Shown here: positions 59,401-64,000 of the stretch, one piece after another
Numbering within the stretch: the stretch's first letter is position 1
Layout: each line of letters begins with the position of its first letter
Source of the DNA: Aralia elata
Taxonomy: Eukaryota; Streptophyta; Magnoliopsida; Apiales; Araliaceae
Direction of reading: 5' to 3'
Length of the DNA stretch: 64,000 nt
Assembly: GCA_034770075.1 (NCBI GenBank)
Contig: CM068385.1
Span: forward strand, 56,490,746 to 56,554,745
Notes under the pieces: generated by a model
What the model was told of the DNA's origin: nothing
The model's input: only the letters and a program-made list of their open reading frames with translations
The model's database searches: none
Program-made: the position numbers and the translations under genes

Positions 59401-60929
59401 CTCAACATCTTTCTGGCCTGCATCATCGTCAGACAACTCGTTTGTCTAGGCGATTTGCTGCTATAAAACACTACCTTTGACGGAGTCATAAGGTTTACAC
59501 ACTTCTTTTGACAATCAATACCTTCCCCATGATTGAACAACCAATCCATTCCCAAAATAACGTCAAACTCCCCAAGACGAATTGGGATTAAGTTTACTGT
59601 CATCACATGACCATTAATATCTATCTGACAGTTCTTGTGGACAAACTTAACAGGAATCATTTCCCTATTCGCAATTTTTATATTCATGGGGTAATCTAAT
59701 TCTTTCTGGGGTAACCTTAATTTCTTAGCAAAATCATCGGATATAAATGAGCAAGTAGCACCCGAGTCAAATAATACATAAGCATTAACATTATTGACTG
59801 GAATGATACCTGACACTATATCCTTTGACTGCACCGCATCCTGCACCGTCATGTTGAATGTTCTAGCGGTAGGTCGATTGGGCTGTGTTGGTCCTGTGAT
59901 AGTCAGACTGCCTCCACTGTTATTCCCCTTTCCTGCACTAGCTCCACCTGTAGCTTTCTTAGGGCAATCTCGAGCAAAGTGATCCTTCGACCCGCAATTA
60001 ATACATGCGCCCTTCTTCGGATTAGGGCAACTCGGTGCGATATGACCCTCTTGACCGCATTTAAAGCAAACCCTCTTACCCTTCAAACAAACACCCACAT
60101 GGCTCTTTCCGCAGTTACTGCATGCCTCTATCTTCTTTTTCTGATTACCCTGCTAACTTCCTGCATAGTTATTATCACTCCACTTCCTCTTCTGACTGCT
60201 GCCCCCATGGCTACCACTTGCCTTGTTTTCACTTTCGTTCTTCTTCTTTCTCTGCTCCTGATTATACTTGGACAGAGCATCACTGCCTCCTTCAGCGATA
60301 ATTGCCTTTTCCAAAACTGCCGCAAATGAGTTTAATTGGAACATCGAAACTCGGCTATACAGCCAGGGCTTCAGTCCCTGCTCAAACCGTCTAGCCTTTC
60401 GCTCATCCGTGTTGACTTGGTATGGCGCAAACCTCGCCAACTCATTGAATTTTGCAGCATACTCAGGCACCGTCATTGTACCTTGCTTTAATTCCAGAAA
60501 TTGCACCTCCATTTGATTTTGCGCGCTTGCCGGAAAGTAGGTCTCGAAAAACATCTCCTTAAATCGCTCCCACAGTATTACTCCTTGCCCGCCTCGGGTT
60601 TTATTAGCTTGCCACCAGTAGCTTTCTTCTGACTTGAGCATAAATGTTGCAAATGCAGTCTTCTAGTCCTCGTTGACCCTAGCGACATCAAACACTTTCT
60701 CCATCTCCATGATCCTAGTTTGGGCTTCGATTGGATTCATAGAGCCGTGATATTCCGGAGGTCCGACAGCCTTGAAGTCTTTAAAAGTCGTAGCCTGAGC
60801 TTGGGGTTGATTCGCAAAGGCTCCCGTTAACAAATTTACCAATTGCTGCATTGGATTAGCGTTGACTTCTTCGTTGTTATTGGTAGATCCCTCAGGGGTC
60901 TGTTGACGGGTTTGTCTTCTTGGCGGCAT
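56436..60929 (-). pseudogene. gag-pol: Gag-pol of element F, broken only by stop codons
   Basis: One uninterrupted frame of about 1,498 codons runs from M-P-P-R-R-Q-T (60929) to the chromodomain end (56436). Gag lies at about 60929-60150, zinc knuckles at about 60120-59960 (the third is C-I-N-C-x4-H-x4-C), protease D-S-G-A-T near 59765, RT F-I-D-D near 58770, RNase H near 58330, integrase HHCC near 57600 and chromodomain at 56600-56436. Seven in-frame stops are seen at 60663, 60153, 58971, 57444, 57330, 57117 and 56958. At least four match CAG, CAA or TGG codons in element A changed by C-to-T or G-to-A. No frameshift is present. Confidence 0.93.
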
Positions 60930-61221
60930 CTTAATGTTAAAGATTTACGCTATTAGATTATTACTCAATTACTTTAAACATTTAAGTCTTAACTTAAACA
61001 TTTATAAACAACACTTAACACATAGCACGTCTGATAAACTTTCGCACTTTATTCATTTACTGCTTCAAAACATAATAGAAATAGCATCGTAGTTATTTAC
61101 ATCATCTATCCTGACATCACAAAGTTCCAGGATCACATCTTTATTCTATCCCATTATATAAAACTGGGATTTACAACTTATTTACTTCATAAATTTTCAT
61201 ACTAGCATATCTAATCATTAT
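60930..61221 (-). other. Spacer between upstream ORF and gag in element F
   Basis: An AT-rich stretch of 292 bases corresponding to 9721-10120 in element A; no gene seen. Confidence 0.5.
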
Positions 61222-62031
61222 CTACGATGTCATCCCACGACGCACAGCTTCCTTGCGTTCCTGCTCCATAATACGAGTCACCATCCTTCGATCCACCATA
61301 TCTGGATGACGATGAACTCGATCCAGAGCTCTATCAACTGTGGTGTGAAAAATATACTCCATCTCATCAATCTTGGTCTTCTTTGACCGCACCTCACATT
61401 CAACACGATCTGCGCGATTAGCCTCCCTCAACCAAGCAGTTTCAGCTCTCGCCCGCTTAGCTGACTCCTCTTTCAACTCATCTCGTACAATTTCATTCTT
61501 GGCTATCAACTGTCCTCGTCTGTACTCAGACTGAGCTAGTCTCTGCTCGACCTCTGCAAGACGTGATGATAAGTCCTGGATCTCGACATCCTTCTGCTCT
61601 AGAGCGGCTTGACGTTCCACAACCTGTTCTCCTAACTCCTCCTTTTCGCTCTCAACATGAACCAGCTTCCACTCCACGTCCCCAAGACGTATATCGAGCT
61701 CCTTAATCTCACTGTTCTTCTGGTCCAAGATAGTCTGTCGCTCAGCCAGTTACCTCTCTAACTCCTCCACTCTATCTTGCAACTCTATGTTGCAATCATA
61801 CACCTGCTCATACATCTGAACACCTAAGGAGGTTAGTGATATCTCCTTAGGGTCTTCCTCCTCCTCCTCAACCTCTTCAGGATCCTCCTCAGGATCTGTC
61901 TCAGGCTCATACTCGGGACCTGCAACTGTAATCAATGGGGATGGCTCCCTCTGCACCAGCTGCTCCCGAACTACATGAATATCCCAGGGCTCCTCCTCCC
62001 TAGTCTGGCTGGGTTCTCCTCTATCAGTCAT
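61222..62031 (-). pseudogene. Coiled-coil ORF upstream of gag (element F)
   Basis: It starts M-T-D-R-G-E-P at 62031, one base after a TTGTCAG acceptor-like site, and ends T-S at 61222. The N-terminal region contains D-I-H-V-V-R-E-Q-L-V, matching D-I-P-V-V-A-E-Q-L-V of element A, then a strongly acidic stretch, then a long coiled coil. A single in-frame TAA near 61748 (CAA in the likely ancestor) splits it. Position, composition and acceptor are shared with 8889-9720, so this upstream ORF is a regular part of the element type. Confidence 0.75.
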
Positions 62032-62254
62032 CCTGACAACAAAATTTTAAGTTTTAATTACTAATCGATAATACTCGCAAGCACATAAGTTTGTTATCAA
62101 ATAAGCACATAGCATATAATCATTTTATTGTCTTTTATGAATTTCCGTAATTTATTCCTTAGAACTCGATAAGAGTTTATCACCACTATATTCTCTATCC
62201 TCTAAAAGGCTACTACTCTAAGGTTTTCCCCACCTAAAGGTGCATAACCTATCG

Positions 62255-62266
62255 GCTCTGATACCA
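62255..62266 (-). other. Primer-binding site of element F
   Basis: GCTCTGATACCA is the reverse complement of TGGTATCAGAGC and lies next to the 5' LTR. Confidence 0.95.
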
Positions 62267-62269
62267 ACC

Positions 62270-64000
62270 TGTGACACCCCCAAATCCGGGTACTTCAACT
62301 GCACAGATTTGGTGTTCACTATACCATACCTTCACAACTAACTACCCATTAAAAAGATAATATAATTAAATTAAGTCGAATAAAACATCTTCCCACAAAA
62401 AGGTATTACATCACAAATCTCTTAAATAAACAAATCCCAGGTTATCTAACCTCTATTACATCAGTGCGGAATAAAAACATAATATTAAATAAGTCTTTGT
62501 TACATCATGTGGATAATAAATCTTTTGCTACTTTGGCATCTTGCCCTTGCCTTTGCTTGTGGACGGCTCGTCCGATTTCTCTGCCTTAGCTGCAATGTTT
62601 TAGCGTAAGAGTGAGCAAACAATTGCCCAAAAGTGTGATAATAATAACAATTGTATAATCAATGAAGTAGATTTCAACTGAGGTATAATAGTTTTTCTGA
62701 ATTCAATCAATAACTAGTCAAGATCTGAAAGCTCAATAGAAAGCTTAGCTCAAGAACTGAATATAGATTCAGGATTAAAAATGTATCTGAGGGTCACAAG
62801 ACCTCGAACTATGTCCTAGGTTATCAAGTATTTCTACCGTAACCTTTAACAGTCTTATAGACTATGGACCATCCATCTCGTACTCAGGGGGATCAGCCCT
62901 TTGTACATTGTATTGTGCTCAAACATTTTAACGATGTCGCGTAACTAATCCCCTATATTAGGGTTGTTCAACTCAGTCTAGTATCAGAATTCGTACCAAA
63001 AGGAACTTGGTTCGGAACAATTATTAAAATATTCTAAGTCTTTAGAACGCTCATCAACTAAGGACTAGCTGAATCAATAAGGTTTGCTAGTCTGATTCAT
63101 CAATAAAAATTTGTACAAAAGGAACTACGTTCAAAATCTGATTAACTATCAATGATCGAATAACAATTGACTGGAATAAAACTTAAACACTTATCACGGT
63201 ATCAACATTGCTTGAATAACAATAAGCTAAGGTTAGTAACTTGCTCAATGAAAGTAAACTTGCTTTAAATAAAATAACAAGTTTAAGGAAAGGAAACTTG
63301 CTCAACGTAAAAGTAATAAATTGAGATAAGGAACTTGCCTCGTGCGTAGATTACAGATTTAAATAATGCACGTCCCTTAATCACCCTATACATTTTGATT
63401 ACAAATCGATAACGATAATTAATTACAAATTCATATACATTTAAGTCCCGTTCTTCTCCTATTTTATTATACCATCTTGATCGATATTCAATAATCCACA
63501 AATATTTGCTAACAACCCTTGTGGTATCTCATTGGTCAGTTATTACTTCAATATAGGTTTTAAACATACATATAACAACATATCAATATCACAAAACAAA
63601 TAAATAAATTTTAATTAAATTTTTTTTTATTACTGTTCCACCGCCGGGGCGGTGAAATTCTTAACGACACCGTCGCCGGGGCGACAAACATAGTTCAAAT
63701 ACGCCGCCGGGGCGACAAGGCCGCCGGGGCGATATTGCTAGCTCATTTCTACCGCCGGGGCGGTAAACGCGACTAACACCTTCTACAGTTCGCGAACCAG
63801 TGAAAACTTAGGCCAAATTTGGCCAAATTTCCCGAATTCTACCATCCAATACACAAATTAAATATACCCAGACATCCAACATGCTAGAAAATAATTACCC
63901 AACATGTTTCTAACCAATCTAAGCATTATAAAACACATAATCAACCAATTACAAACCCAAAATTCTCTGTTTATGAAAAATATTCATACTTTAACCAATT
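62270..64000 (-). mobile_element. 5' LTR of element F (cut by the window edge)
   Basis: It begins TGTGACACCCCCAAATCC and matches the 3' LTR at 49641-50713 and 54608-55260. The terminal exon is at 62528-62589. The undisturbed CCTCG at 63338-63342 is the empty site of the E insertion. The palindromic array is at 63641-63763. A GAG|GCAAGTTCC match near 63331-63342 corresponds to the GC-type donor seen in LTRs A and C. Confidence 0.92.

Larger units (their letters stand above)
49641..64000 (-). mobile_element. Ty3/gypsy chromovirus F, minus strand, runs off the window
   Basis: The 3' LTR is 49641-56321, including solo LTR E. Then come the duplicated polypurine region, gag-pol 56436-60929, coiled-coil ORF 61222-62031, PBS 62255-62266 and a 5' LTR starting at 62270. 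The LTR copies match base for base in length up to the E insertion (1073 bp) but show many more substitutions than those of element A, so it is older. The chromodomain and ORF order are as in element A. Confidence 0.92.

Noticed and set aside
1..64000. A host protein-coding gene or pararetrovirus insertion
   Set aside because: All coding sequence recognised belongs to gypsy or copia elements. I saw no movement protein, coat protein or pararetrovirus-type RT arrangement, and no multi-exon host gene.

Overview
This 64-kb window looks like nuclear plant DNA, probably from a dicot, and consists almost entirely of nested LTR retrotransposons. Evidence for a plant origin: AT-rich DNA, Ty3/gypsy chromoviruses with a C-terminal chromodomain, Ty1/copia elements, primer-binding sites matching initiator-Met tRNA (TGGTATCAGAGC), and 3.6-3.9 kb LTRs. 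I see no host gene, tRNA, rRNA, prokaryotic gene or CRISPR array. Nothing identifies the species.

Left cluster, mostly + strand: the end of gypsy element B (1-4012) adjoins the LTR of gypsy family C (4013-4984, 18395-19009, 28311-30319). That C LTR is split by a complete 13.4-kb chromovirus, element A (4985-18389, TSD TTTCA), and by a complete 9.3-kb copia element (19015-28305, TSD AAAAC). C itself sits in the end of another gypsy LTR (30320-30657), which sits in a minus-strand copia LTR.

Middle (30658-39074): a mosaic of minus- and plus-oriented fragments of one copia family, partly forming long inverted repeats, plus a decayed copia pol.

Right cluster, minus strand: a copia element (39075-43943) is interrupted by two direct LTR copies of gypsy family D (43944-49640). 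The second copy is interrupted by a chromovirus, element F (49641 to beyond 64000), whose 3' LTR carries a solo LTR, E (50714-54602, TSD CCTCG).

The most interesting signal is inside the gypsy LTRs. Families A, B, C and E encode a conserved short peptide (pattern M-x3-F/I-x2-Y-F-G-R/K-x-R-R/K) ending at a splice donor. About 2 kb downstream, families A, B, C, E and F encode a conserved basic tail (P-E-T-S ... K-G-K-E/G-K, stop) starting at a splice acceptor. Both vary mainly at synonymous sites. Candidate microexons of 5 and 12 nt restore the reading frame between them. The first exon is also exactly in frame with an acceptor one base before the ATG of the coiled-coil ORF upstream of gag. A covarying hairpin precedes the terminal exon, and family-specific palindromic arrays occupy the presumptive first intron. 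This may be an undescribed LTR-encoded spliced gene.

The two youngest elements (A and the + copia) are broken almost only by 1-nt indels, often in homopolymers, whereas the older minus-strand copies are broken only by stop substitutions. Many breaks in the young copies may therefore be assembly errors.
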